From an uncultured Roseburia sp. (GTDB lineage: Bacteria; Bacillota; Clostridia; Lachnospirales; Lachnospiraceae): 64,000 bases of DNA. The position numbers and the translations under genes are program-made. A model generated the notes under the pieces. It ran no database searches. It saw only the letters and a program-made list of their open reading frames with translations, and was not told the DNA's origin. The stretch covers positions 48,508-112,507 of the forward strand of contig CANRSX010000014.1 in NCBI GenBank assembly GCA_947642555.1. The letters run 5' to 3'. Positions 26,039 to 35,499 of this stretch are shown here, piece by piece; position 1 is the first letter of the stretch; the number at the start of each line of letters is the position of its first letter.

Positions 26039-27016
26039 TCATAATTCTTCTAAAAATGACACTGCACGGTCAATCCAGCCCTCTGCGTCCGTACCTCTGC
26101 CGTCGCCAAAGCCATGTCCCCCTGTTTCCGCCAGCTCAAGCATGACAGGGATGTCCCTCTCATCCAGCGCTTCTTTTAACAGCACGGAGTTACGATAAGG
26201 AACCGTAGCGTCATCCTTTGCATGAACCAGGCAGCAGGGCGGATATTCCTCTGTCAGGCATTTCACGATATCATACTCTTTTACGGTTTCCGGGTCATAG
26301 TGTTCGCCAAACATCTGCTTCCATAATCCATCGACCGCATGCGGCTCAAAGATCTCCCATGTGGTCACCGGATAAATCGGAAACAATGCTTTCGGCTTCG
26401 GCAGACGGTACTTCCCGTATCCCAGATCCGCAAGCCCCCAGGTACAGGTCAGATTCCCTCCGGCGGAAAATCCGTTCACTACATATTCCCCGCAGGTAAT
26501 GCCAAATTCTTCTTTGTGACTTAAGATAAACCGCAGAATCGCCGCCACATCCTCTAAAGGCCGGGGCATCAGATCCGGCAGACCCACACGGTAGGTGGGA
26601 ACAAACACATTGTAGCCGAGCCGATTCAGCCGTGCCGCTGTGGGAAAGCCCTCCACATCGGAGCATACGACCGAATAGCCGCCTCCGGCAAAACAGAGCA
26701 CAAAGGGCTTTTCCGACGGCTGCACTTCAGCGGGCATAAACCAGATCTTTACCGCCTCCTTTTCCGGATCCTCTGCGATCTCCTCCGGAGTATACACGTC
26801 ATAGAGCACCTTCCTTTTCTCCGCCAGCATGGCGAGACGCTCAAGGCCAGAGATGATGCTCTCCTTCGGCCAGGTGGGAAACAGCTCTGTCCACTCCGTG
26901 ATCGTTTTGTACTGCGGCTCCTCCCCCGGTGGCTGCGGCGCCCACATCAGATACGGCGCATAGGGCTTTAAAATCTCAATCTCCTCCGGAATCGTATTTC
27001 CTGTAATTTTTTCCAT
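26039..27016 (-). CDS. Alpha/beta-hydrolase, probable esterase
   Basis: 325 residues without a signal peptide. An oxyanion-type CFAGGGYSVVCSDVEG and nucleophile elbow VVNGFSAGGNLTC are present; a C-terminal HAKDDATVPY and the GGHGFGDGRG histidine complete the triad. This fits small-molecule or acetyl esterases. It lies between the rhamnosidase and the transporter genes on one strand, so it probably removes ester groups from imported rhamnosides; the substrate is inferred from context only. Confidence 0.9.
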   Translation of the reverse strand: MEKITGNTIPEEIEILKPYAPYLMWAPQPPGEEPQYKTITEWTELFPTWPKESIISGLERLAMLAEKRKVLYDVYTPEEIAEDPEKEAVKIWFMPAEVQPSEKPFVLCFAGGGYSVVCSDVEGFPTAARLNRLGYNVFVPTYRVGLPDLMPRPLEDVAAILRFILSHKEEFGITCGEYVVNGFSAGGNLTCTWGLADLGYGKYRLPKPKALFPIYPVTTWEIFEPHAVDGLWKQMFGEHYDPETVKEYDIVKCLTEEYPPCCLVHAKDDATVPYRNSVLLKEALDERDIPVMLELAETGGHGFGDGRGTDAEGWIDRAVSFLEEL

Positions 27017-27040
27017 AAAGTCCTCGCATTCTGCCTGAAA

Positions 27041-29242
27041 TCAGGCTTTTTCTATTTTTGAATAGTAACAGTAGTTTCCTGCGCCGACCTCATACACCCG
27101 GCCGTCAATGCGGATCTCCCCGTCCACAGGGATCTCGATCTCATATCTCCATACGTCGTTCTGTTTTCTCCATACAGAACGAATCTGCCCGTGTCTCGTG
27201 TGAAGCACCGCCTCCAGCCAGCCCAGCCGCTCATCGGGTACCGGGGCGATACAGACCTTCTCATAGCCGGCGTACCCTTCCATATTCCGGATCCCGGCTG
27301 CAACCGTATAAACCCAGTCAATGACGGATCCGTATGCGTAATGGTTAAAAGAATTCATCTCGTCACACCAGAACGCACCGTTTTCCATGATGCCGTCCCA
27401 GTGTTCCCACATGGTTGTCGCATCTTTGCTGACCGGATACAGCCAGGAGGGATATTCCCTGCGCAGCAGCAGCGTATACGCCAGCTCCGAATAGCCGTAT
27501 TCGCTTAAGGCATGGAGCAGATGGGGCGTTCCCACAAATCCGGTCTGAAGCTGATTTCCGGCCTCCCTGATCATCTCCGCCAGCTGATCCGCGGCACGCT
27601 TCGGATCCTTTGCCAGCCGGAAGCGCGCCGCCAGCGCGCATTCCGTCTGCGTCCTGTAATCCGGGAATACGCTGCAGAATTCTTTCCGGATATCCTGATA
27701 CAGCTGCCGGTAGCCCGCTACATCCTTCCCCAGCGCCTCTCCCGCCAGGATCACCAGAGAAACGGAATGGGCATAATAAGCGGATGCCACAAATTCATCC
27801 CGCGAAGCTCCTCTGTAGCTGCCCGGCTCTGCGTCCAGCGCCAGCCAGTCGCCGAAATGCCAGCCTCCCATCCACAGATTTTTATGGGTCGTACTCTTCG
27901 TGATAAAATCCACCCAGCGGCACATGCTCTCATACTGTTTTGTCAAAAGCCCCTGACTGCCGTATGCCAGGTAGACCTCCCAGGGCCCCGTCACCGCCAC
28001 ATCTCCCCAGGCCGCGCTGGAATTGGGATCCTGGGTCACGTCCGGGATCACAAATCCCACAGAGCCGTTCTCTCTCTGATCAGCCCTGAGATCGCCGAAC
28101 CATTTTTCGAAAAACTGCTCCACATCATAATTCAGGCAGGCTGCTTTTATGTAGCTTAGCACGTCGCCTGTCCAGCCCAGCCGCTCATCCCGCTGCGGAC
28201 AGTCTGTGGGGACATCCAGGAAATTGCTCTTCTGACTCCAGATCACATTGCTGAAAAAACGGTTCAGCATCCCGTCGGAACAGGTGAGATATCCCGTCCT
28301 TTTCATCCGGGAATGTACCGCAATCGCGGTAAAGTGTTCCGCCTTTGCGTGTGTAACGCCCCCGGGAAAACGGTTGACCCTGATATACCGGAATCCGCAG
28401 AAGGTGGTCAGCGGCTTATAGGTCTGTTCCCCCTCTTTACATATGTAAACATATGTGCACTTTGCTTCCCGGTAGTTCTTCGTATAAAAATTGCCCTCCT
28501 GGTCCATCACCTCGGCAAAGGATAAGTCCACCACCTCGCCGCGCTCCGCCTTCACCTTTACCTCCACATACCCGGTCAGGTTCTGGCCGAAGTCAAATAC
28601 ATATTCTCCCTTCGGGGTGATAAAAAAATCCGCTACCCCAACCCGGTCCTGTTCCCTTACCTCCGGCCCCTCCTGCGGGATCAGGGTATCCCAGGGGCCA
28701 TCAAAGATCTGTACGGGAAGCCCCTCCTTACGCTCATATGCGGCGTCAAATATTTCCCCGTGATAAATGTCAGAAAAACGCACCCTGCCTGTGGAGGCCT
28801 CCCAACGCTCATCGGTCCCGAACACCTCTCCGGAACCGTCCACATAAGTCACCGCAAGCTGTGCGAGCAGTCCAAACGGCCTCGCCGCCAGAACGGCCTG
28901 CAGACGGCTGTAATCCGCCTCGACCATCTCAAATCCCGGAATATGCGTGTGATACCAGCCGCGCCCCACCGTGATTTCCAGACGATTTTCCCGTTCGATC
29001 AGATCCGTCACATCATAGGTCTGATACTGAAGCCGTTTCCGGTAGGCCGTCCAGCCCGGCGCCAGTATGAACTTCCCCACCCGTTTCTGATTGATCTCTG
29101 CCACATACACTCCCATCGCCGTGATGGTAAGCACTGCTTTTTTCACCGCTTTTCTCATGCGAACGTTCCTGAAATAAAGAGGTGCGGTTCCGTCATCCGT
29201 GTTCCGGAGAGTGGTGATCCATTTTGCTTTCCAGTTGTCCAT
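27041..29242 (-). CDS. GH78 alpha-L-rhamnosidase, first copy
   Basis: 733 residues. The family stretch PTDCPQRDERLGWTGDV marks the catalytic (alpha/alpha)6 barrel, preceded by N-terminal beta domains (FILAPGWTAYRKRLQYQTYD, GEIFDAAYERKEGLP). NHYAYGSVIDWVY near the C-terminus is also typical. No signal peptide, so substrates are imported first. It removes terminal L-rhamnose from glycosides. The start ATG follows GGGAGGTATCC. It heads the operon rhamnosidase-esterase-OppB-C-D-F-binding protein. Only about moderate similarity is visible to the second copy, so it is not a recent duplicate. Confidence 0.94.
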   Translation of the reverse strand: MDNWKAKWITTLRNTDDGTAPLYFRNVRMRKAVKKAVLTITAMGVYVAEINQKRVGKFILAPGWTAYRKRLQYQTYDVTDLIERENRLEITVGRGWYHTHIPGFEMVEADYSRLQAVLAARPFGLLAQLAVTYVDGSGEVFGTDERWEASTGRVRFSDIYHGEIFDAAYERKEGLPVQIFDGPWDTLIPQEGPEVREQDRVGVADFFITPKGEYVFDFGQNLTGYVEVKVKAERGEVVDLSFAEVMDQEGNFYTKNYREAKCTYVYICKEGEQTYKPLTTFCGFRYIRVNRFPGGVTHAKAEHFTAIAVHSRMKRTGYLTCSDGMLNRFFSNVIWSQKSNFLDVPTDCPQRDERLGWTGDVLSYIKAACLNYDVEQFFEKWFGDLRADQRENGSVGFVIPDVTQDPNSSAAWGDVAVTGPWEVYLAYGSQGLLTKQYESMCRWVDFITKSTTHKNLWMGGWHFGDWLALDAEPGSYRGASRDEFVASAYYAHSVSLVILAGEALGKDVAGYRQLYQDIRKEFCSVFPDYRTQTECALAARFRLAKDPKRAADQLAEMIREAGNQLQTGFVGTPHLLHALSEYGYSELAYTLLLRREYPSWLYPVSKDATTMWEHWDGIMENGAFWCDEMNSFNHYAYGSVIDWVYTVAAGIRNMEGYAGYEKVCIAPVPDERLGWLEAVLHTRHGQIRSVWRKQNDVWRYEIEIPVDGEIRIDGRVYEVGAGNYCYYSKIEKA

Positions 29243-29310
29243 GGATACCTCCCTTTGCTTTTTTATCATCCTACCACAGGCAGATACGACTCACCATGAC
29301 TGCACATAAT

Positions 29311-29324
29311 CAGTTTTATTGACT
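29311..29324. promoter_or_regulatory. 14-base word shared with the regulator gap at 37.0 kb
   Basis: CAGTTTTATTGACT occurs here, in the gap between the divergent rhamnosidase and MFS genes, and again at 37037-37050, where its TTGACT end is a good -35 box. Here no -10 lies at the matching distance, so it may be a regulator site instead. Confidence 0.4.
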
Positions 29325-29450
29325 ATTTTCTGTTTTCTTCTGTTTTTTATATCAAAAAAAGTCAGTGATTCTGATTATGCAGAATCCTGTCCACTGACTG
29401 CCAGAGCGTTTATGATGATTACATCTAATGAAGAAAGAAGGGATGATCCT

Positions 29451-30680
29451 ATGAAACGATTAAAAGGCCGGTATCTGGCCGTTGTATCCGGCTGTGCACT
29501 GTTTACCGCCGTCCTGGGAGCAGCCTTTGACTGCACCGGACTGATTTTTGCAGCAGTCATTCAGGAGTCCGCCGGGATCACGATTTCCACATCCGCGGCA
29601 TTCTGGACCATGCGCGCCCTCGTCAACGGGCTGTCCGCCACGCTGATGACAAGGCTCTATTTAAAAACCAGCGGGAGAATCTATCTGATCTTTCTCGGTC
29701 TTGCATGCTCCCTCTGCTACATCCCCATGGTGTTCTACACACGTTCCTTTATGTGGCTGCTGTCGGCTGTCGCCCTGGGCATCTGTAATGCAGGCCAGAT
29801 CCTGGCGCTGGTTTCCACCTTAAACAAATGGTTTCGCTCCGGAATCGGCACCCTCATGGGGGTCTGCAATGCTGCCGGCGGACTGCTGACCTTCTTTGCC
29901 GGTCCTCTGCTCTCCCGGATCATCGGGCGCTTCGGCTGGCGCGCGGCAGCCCTTAGCATGGGCGCGGTGATTCTTCTTGTCATTCTGCTTTGCGCTCTTG
30001 TACTGATTCCGGATTCACCCGAACGGGTCGGCTTAATCCCCTTTGGGGAAACATCCGTGGAAACGGGAGCCGGGACAAATACGGCGGATGCGGATCGGGA
30101 CAGACTTCGCACAAAACACACATGGCTGATTTATCTGATGATCCTGGTCGTCAGTCTCAATGCCACGACCATCTACGGACTTGCCTCTCATATGCCGACC
30201 TATGCCGGCTCTCTGGGTTACACATTGTCCGTCGGAGGCATGCTCACCAGCATCATGTCCGTCACCGGCATTGTCACAAAGCTGCTCTGCGGAATTCTTT
30301 GCGACAGGATCGGCGCCTGGAAAACCGCGGCTGTCGTCTATGTTCTGCTGGGTTCCGCCGCCGCGCTGCTGATCCTTCTGAACAGTTCCGTCATAGGACT
30401 TGCCATCATGTCCGCGGGACTTGGCATGAGCTTCACGCCCTTCTCCATGCTGATGCCCAGGCTCTGCAGCGCTTCCTTTGGAACGCATTATGAAAAGGCC
30501 TTCGGGCGGCTGAACATGCTGGTGAACCTGATCAACACCGCCCTCATTTATCTTTTGGGCATCGTACTACAGTCTGAGGGCGGATTTCCTCTGGCGTTCC
30601 GCCTGGCCATCCTGTTCTGCCTGGCCGCCCTGGCGGTGATTACCGGCGTCTTTGTGATGAAGCGGCATGGAGCTACATGA
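29451..30680 (+). CDS. MFS transporter
   Basis: 409-residue membrane carrier with about 12 hydrophobic segments. It resembles the oxalate/formate-antiporter-like branch of the major facilitator superfamily (WTMRALVNGLSATLMTRLYL, MGVCNAAGGLLTFFAGPLL, HMPTYAGSLGYTLSVGGML). The start is the ATG after AAGAAGGGATGATCCT. It is divergent from the first rhamnosidase and its 3' end overlaps by eight bases the convergent hydrolase gene. The substrate is unknown; an aglycone or an organic acid product would fit the island. Confidence 0.88.
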   Translation: MKRLKGRYLAVVSGCALFTAVLGAAFDCTGLIFAAVIQESAGITISTSAAFWTMRALVNGLSATLMTRLYLKTSGRIYLIFLGLACSLCYIPMVFYTRSFMWLLSAVALGICNAGQILALVSTLNKWFRSGIGTLMGVCNAAGGLLTFFAGPLLSRIIGRFGWRAAALSMGAVILLVILLCALVLIPDSPERVGLIPFGETSVETGAGTNTADADRDRLRTKHTWLIYLMILVVSLNATTIYGLASHMPTYAGSLGYTLSVGGMLTSIMSVTGIVTKLLCGILCDRIGAWKTAAVVYVLLGSAAALLILLNSSVIGLAIMSAGLGMSFTPFSMLMPRLCSASFGTHYEKAFGRLNMLVNLINTALIYLLGIVLQSEGGFPLAFRLAILFCLAALAVITGVFVMKRHGAT

Positions 30681-31623
30681 TATTCTCCGTCTCCGACGCT
30701 TTCCGCCCGCCCACCGGCAGGGGAAAACGCTCCGCGATCCAGCTTCCGGCAAGCTCTGTCCAGGCGGCAGCTCTCCTGTTCATCTGCCAGTCCTTTCCCG
30801 CGCCTGCCTCCGTGGCCAGCGCCAGCCCATGCTCTCCCTGCTCAAATACGTGTACCTCCACCGGCACGCCGGATTTTGCCAGCGCGGCGCCCATGCGAAA
30901 TGTATTTTCCACCGGCACCATATGATCCTGTGCGGTCGCCCACAGAAAGGCCGGCGGTGTATCCGGAGATACGTAATTCACAGGGCTGATCTCCCGCAAT
31001 ATCGCTTCATCCGGCTCCGCCGTCCCCAGGAACGACACGTAGGAAGCCTTTGCAAAGGCCCGCTCAAATTCCCCTGTAATCTCCTGATTTAAGCTGTAGT
31101 CAAACAGCCCGTAACCCAGCAGCATCGCCGCAGGCCGAAGCATCGATGAGACATTCGCCGGAAAATGCTCCGTAATCAGCGGCCGGTTCCAGTTTGTGCC
31201 GTACATGGCCGCCATATGCGCTCCGGCCGAAAAGCCGGCCAGCATGATCTGATCCACATTCACCAGCCATTCCTTCGCATGCTCCCGAATCAGAAGCATC
31301 GCCATTCCGATCTCCCACACCGGCTTCGGATACTGACAATGTTCCTTTACCGGCAGTCCCTTCCGGTAATCATAATCATCCACCCGTACCCCTTCCCAGT
31401 AATGGGAATACTGCAGGACAAACGCATGATAGCCCATGGAATTAAACTTCATGGCAACCGGCTCCCCCTCCCTCGGAGAAAATCCGATATATCCGCCGCC
31501 GGGAATAATGAGAATCGCCGGCCGGCTCCCCCCGTCCAGCATGGCGGGGGAATCCTCCAGTATATAGGTCGTCAGAAACACATCCGTTCTGTCCTCATAC
31601 AAAAATATTTTTTCACACTTCAC
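30673..31623 (-). CDS. Alpha/beta-hydrolase, acetyl-esterase-like
   Basis: 316 residues. LIIPGGGYIGFSPREGEPVA carries the oxyanion loop, and MLAGFSAGAHMAAMYG the nucleophile serine. PPAFLWATAQDHMVPVENTF and EHGLALAT provide the Asp and His. This is the layout of xylan-acetyl-esterase-like hydrolases. The start is the GTG that overlaps the previous stop (GTGA) and follows GGGAGGG. It is the last gene of the second rhamnoside operon. Confidence 0.9.
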   Translation of the reverse strand: MKCEKIFLYEDRTDVFLTTYILEDSPAMLDGGSRPAILIIPGGGYIGFSPREGEPVAMKFNSMGYHAFVLQYSHYWEGVRVDDYDYRKGLPVKEHCQYPKPVWEIGMAMLLIREHAKEWLVNVDQIMLAGFSAGAHMAAMYGTNWNRPLITEHFPANVSSMLRPAAMLLGYGLFDYSLNQEITGEFERAFAKASYVSFLGTAEPDEAILREISPVNYVSPDTPPAFLWATAQDHMVPVENTFRMGAALAKSGVPVEVHVFEQGEHGLALATEAGAGKDWQMNRRAAAWTELAGSWIAERFPLPVGGRKASETENIM

Positions 31624-32720
31624 AGGTCGTTCCCTCCCATATATTCCTCAAATACAATCCGCTCCACATCTCTTGAGATAAAAGAGATCGCTCCGCCCAG
31701 ATCCGTCTGATTGATCATCAGTGTGGCCGCCAGTCCCGTCTCACGATGTACAAACATATGTGTCCCGTATGCCCCGGACCAGCCGAAGGTCCCGGGGAGC
31801 ACCGGAAAGCCGCTCTTTTCGGGATGCTCAAAGATACGGAAACCCAGCCCCCAGGGACATCCCTCCCTCAATTCTATGTTTGTAATCTGTCTCGGCGTCA
31901 CCATCAGCTTTAACGTATCTTCCCCAATGATCCGGCAGTCCTCCCATATTCCTCCCGCACAGAGCATGGCCGTAAACCGGTCATAGTCATGCAGCGTCGT
32001 ATAAAGTCCGGCAGCACCGGAAAAATATCCGTACTTTGATGTCGCCCGGTCGCTGAAGGGATTATCATCCGAAATAAATACAAGCTCTCCCTCCTGCTGC
32101 TCGTACAAAGACACCAGTCTGGTATTCTGTTCCTGTGAAAGGACAAATACCGTATCCGTCATTCCCAGGGGCAGCAGAAGCTTCTCCCTTAAAAAGTCCT
32201 CAAGATTTTTCCCCGAGACAAGCTCAAGGATCCGCCCCAGCAGTTCAAAACCGACAAACGCGTTATAATCCGCAGTCTCCCCGGGTTCGCAGTCAAAAGG
32301 CATGTCTCCCCATTTATCCGTGCGCCGTTTCAGGTCATCGTGAATGTCAAAGACCTTTTCATAGTACGCTTCACTCCCTGGTCCCTGTCCAAGGGAGGAG
32401 CTGTGATTTAACAGATGCCGGACGCTGACCTTTCTTTTTTCCTCCGGATACTTTGGGAAAAATTTCACAAGGTCGTCATCTAAGGACAGCGTTCCCTCCT
32501 CCACAAGCATCATCGCTGCAACGCTGACAATCAGTTTGGTCAGAGACGCCGCGCGAAAGATCGAACGCTCCGTCACGGCAGCCTGTGTCTGTATATTTCC
32601 GACACCAAAGCACTGATCATAAATGATGTCTCCCTTCTGGCGCACCCTGAGGGCGGCTCCGGCAATCCGCCTGCCCGTAATCAGCCCCTGCAGCATCTCT
32701 GTCATTTTTTCCTGGTTCAT
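31620..32720 (-). CDS. Class-C beta-lactamase-fold serine hydrolase
   Basis: 366 residues of the beta-lactamase/EstB/DD-peptidase family. SIFRAASLTKLIVS supplies the S-x-x-K nucleophile. YNAFVGFELLGRIL has the Y-x-N motif and TFGWSGAYGTHMF stands at the KTG position. No signal peptide, so a cytoplasmic esterase is more likely than an antibiotic-resistance enzyme. AAAGGAGCTACGG precedes the ATG. Its neighbours suggest ester cleavage on rhamnosylated substrates. Confidence 0.88.
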   Translation of the reverse strand: MNQEKMTEMLQGLITGRRIAGAALRVRQKGDIIYDQCFGVGNIQTQAAVTERSIFRAASLTKLIVSVAAMMLVEEGTLSLDDDLVKFFPKYPEEKRKVSVRHLLNHSSSLGQGPGSEAYYEKVFDIHDDLKRRTDKWGDMPFDCEPGETADYNAFVGFELLGRILELVSGKNLEDFLREKLLLPLGMTDTVFVLSQEQNTRLVSLYEQQEGELVFISDDNPFSDRATSKYGYFSGAAGLYTTLHDYDRFTAMLCAGGIWEDCRIIGEDTLKLMVTPRQITNIELREGCPWGLGFRIFEHPEKSGFPVLPGTFGWSGAYGTHMFVHRETGLAATLMINQTDLGGAISFISRDVERIVFEEYMGGNDL

Positions 32721-32784
32721 CCGTAGCTCCTTTCTGAGATTTCCATTCCCCTTAACATTCACTATGTCCATACGCAGACCTGCC

Positions 32785-35499
32785 TCACAGCTTCACCACA
32801 TACCGGAAACTCCCGCTCTCTTCCTCAGCCGGATCCATCCCGGGCAGACAGATCTCCGCCCTCGTATTTGGCGGAATCGTCACATGCACCACCACATGTT
32901 CCCCCAAAATCTCCCATTCCGCCGACGCGGTGCCGTAGGGGGTGTCCTCGCTGACCGCTGCATGGGTAAGGCCGCAGTACAGATCGGGTGCGATCCGTAT
33001 CTTTTTATAGCCTGGCTCCGCTGCCTGAAGGCCGCCGATTTCCCGGTACAGCCATTCGCCAATGCAGCCGAAGGCATAGTGATTATAGCTGTAGGTACTC
33101 ACCGTGCCATCCTCGCCGATGGCTCCCCAGCTCTCCCACATCGTGGTGGCCCCGTGCTCCACCTCGTAGAGCCAGCCCGGACAAGCCGTCTGGAATAAAA
33201 GCTTATGCGCGACGTCGCGGCAGCCATTTTCACAGAGCACATCCATCAGGAACAGGACGCTTAAAAATCCGGTATCCAGGCAGTCGCCGTTCTGTCTGAT
33301 CAGTTCGCACAGATGCGCGGTCATTCGCGGGCGGATCTCATCCGTCACAAGGTTATTTTTCAGCGCGATCACGTAGATCCCCTGGAAATCCACCGCCATG
33401 GTACCGTCCTCATGTACATATTCCGCGATAAACGCCTCGCGGATATGGTCATAAAGCTCTCTGTAGTACCGTGCATCCTCCTTCTCGCCGAGAATGTCTG
33501 CAATCTCAGCGATATGCGAGGCACTGAAGGCCGCATAGGCCGGTGCCACGACATGCATCGTCGCATAGGCCGTCTGCTTCATGCAGCCCGCATCCGGGTT
33601 TCCCAGTACCATACTCGGGATCAGCCAGTCGCCGTAATGAAAATCCGTATTCCACAAATAGTAACTTCTCTTCCGACGCGCCTCATCCCAGGTCGCGTAT
33701 TCCTCCGGGTGATGCTGATGCATCCGGCTCTCAATATAGGAGAGCCATTTTTTCATTGCCCCGTAATTTTCCCTCAGTACCCGCTCGTCGCCGTATGTCC
33801 GGTACAGGGTATAAGGTACGATAATGCAAGCGTCTCCCCAGCCGCAGCTGGTGATCACCTTATTCGAGTTATTCCACATGATCCCGTATGCTTTCCAAAA
33901 CGGGATGATATTGGGCACCTCGCCGGCCTCTGTCTGATCGAGCCGTAAATTGTCAAGCCAGCTCGTCAGAAATGCGTCCGCGTTCCGGTTAAAGCACAGC
34001 GTTGGCGCAAATGCCATGATATCCCCGGTCCAGCCCGCCTTTTCCCGCTGGGGGCAGTCCGTCGGAATGGAAACCGTATTGGCCACCTGGCTCCACCAGA
34101 TATTTTCCTGCAGGCGGTTCAGGCGCTCGTCCGAGGTCGTAAAGCTGCCGATGTTGTCCATCCGGCTGGTGTAGACATATGCCCGGATCTCCTTCGTCGT
34201 AAGCTCCCCCGGCCAGCCGGTCACACGGATATAGCGAAATCCGTGATAGGTAAAATACGGGCGGTAGGTCTGAAATCCCTCCTTCGTGATATAGGTATCC
34301 GTCTGCTCCTTATTCACGCCCAGAATATTATTAAAATAATTGCCGTTTTCATCCAGCACCTCCGAATGCTCCAGCCGGATCGTGACGCCTGCCGGCGCTG
34401 CAAGCGAGATCTCCGCCGCACCGGCGATCACCTGGCCAAAATCCGCCAGCGTCTCCCCTGCCGGCGTCGTGATGATGCGCTCAGGCTCCATGATCCGCAG
34501 ACAGTGAACCGGCGGGGCATACTGTCCGGCAATGTTCTTCTGGCCATAATCCATGATGCGGACCGGTTTCCAGCCCGAAGCGTCAAATCCCGGCAGATCC
34601 CAGCCCGGAATCTCCTTCGTGGCGTCGTAATATTCCCCGACAAACAGATCCGAATACCGGAAGGGACCGGTGGCGGAACGCGCCTGTTCTGCATTTACGA
34701 TATCTGTAGTACCGTCTTGCCAGGTAATCCGCGCTTCAAAAAGCAGACCGGTGGTCGTCCCATACTGACAGCAGTCTCCGGTGGTGCCGATTCTCCCGGC
34801 CCACCAGCCGTCCGCCAGCATCACGCCGAATACATTTTCCCCCGCCGCAAGCTGTGCGGTCACATCATAGGTCTGATACAGCAGATGCTTATGATACGTC
34901 GTCGCCTCCGGAGCAAACAGGCGGCCGTCCGCAGGCGCTCCGTTGACGTTCAGCTGATAAACCCCGTGGGCCGTGGCATAGACACGGGCACGCTTCACCG
35001 GTTTTGTGACAGAAAACGGAATCCGGATCAGCTGTACCGGACGGAATTCCGCGAAATCCCGCTCCACGCCCCGGAAGGTATTTTCCGCCACAGAGGTGCT
35101 GGTGATTTTCTTTTTCCCAATGCTCTCCGGCGTCGGCTCCTGTTCCGGCTCAATCCAGCTTCCCGCAAAGGGAACGCCCATCCGGCCGCTCTCAAACCGT
35201 GTATCCGCCTCCGCCCTCCGCCCGTGATTGTCCCAAACCTCTACGTGCACCTGATATTCCGTCATCGGCTCCGGCGTCCAGTCCGTAAGCTCCAGATCCA
35301 CAGACCGGGCCGTGGCAAGGGATCCGGTATCCCGGATCACCTTTCCCTCCGACCGGATCTGGACACGGCAGGCCGTCTGATGCGTTCCCTTTTCGGTACT
35401 GACCAGTTTCCAGCCAAACCTCGGATTATGAATATCCAGTCCCACCGGCTCATGCATATGCTCTACAACAACATCCCTCAGTCTCAATTCTTCTCTCAT
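32785..35499 (-). CDS. GH78 alpha-L-rhamnosidase, second copy
   Basis: 904 residues in the classical multidomain layout: N-terminal fibronectin-like region (PRFGWKLVSTEKGTHQTACR), beta-sandwich domains (LLYQTYDVTAQLAAGENVFG, GEYYDATKEIPGWDLPGFD), then the catalytic barrel with PTDCPQREKAGWTGDIMAF and a C-terminal beta domain. No signal peptide. The ATG overlaps the GPH-symporter stop (ATGA), so transport and hydrolysis are coupled. It is longer than the first copy, which suggests a different substrate range. Confidence 0.95.
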   Translation of the reverse strand: MREELRLRDVVVEHMHEPVGLDIHNPRFGWKLVSTEKGTHQTACRVQIRSEGKVIRDTGSLATARSVDLELTDWTPEPMTEYQVHVEVWDNHGRRAEADTRFESGRMGVPFAGSWIEPEQEPTPESIGKKKITSTSVAENTFRGVERDFAEFRPVQLIRIPFSVTKPVKRARVYATAHGVYQLNVNGAPADGRLFAPEATTYHKHLLYQTYDVTAQLAAGENVFGVMLADGWWAGRIGTTGDCCQYGTTTGLLFEARITWQDGTTDIVNAEQARSATGPFRYSDLFVGEYYDATKEIPGWDLPGFDASGWKPVRIMDYGQKNIAGQYAPPVHCLRIMEPERIITTPAGETLADFGQVIAGAAEISLAAPAGVTIRLEHSEVLDENGNYFNNILGVNKEQTDTYITKEGFQTYRPYFTYHGFRYIRVTGWPGELTTKEIRAYVYTSRMDNIGSFTTSDERLNRLQENIWWSQVANTVSIPTDCPQREKAGWTGDIMAFAPTLCFNRNADAFLTSWLDNLRLDQTEAGEVPNIIPFWKAYGIMWNNSNKVITSCGWGDACIIVPYTLYRTYGDERVLRENYGAMKKWLSYIESRMHQHHPEEYATWDEARRKRSYYLWNTDFHYGDWLIPSMVLGNPDAGCMKQTAYATMHVVAPAYAAFSASHIAEIADILGEKEDARYYRELYDHIREAFIAEYVHEDGTMAVDFQGIYVIALKNNLVTDEIRPRMTAHLCELIRQNGDCLDTGFLSVLFLMDVLCENGCRDVAHKLLFQTACPGWLYEVEHGATTMWESWGAIGEDGTVSTYSYNHYAFGCIGEWLYREIGGLQAAEPGYKKIRIAPDLYCGLTHAAVSEDTPYGTASAEWEILGEHVVVHVTIPPNTRAEICLPGMDPAEEESGSFRYVVKL

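Noticed and set aside
31620..32720. Beta-lactamase-family gene as an antibiotic-resistance determinant
   Set aside because: No signal peptide and the operon context of rhamnosidase and esterases favour a cytoplasmic esterase.
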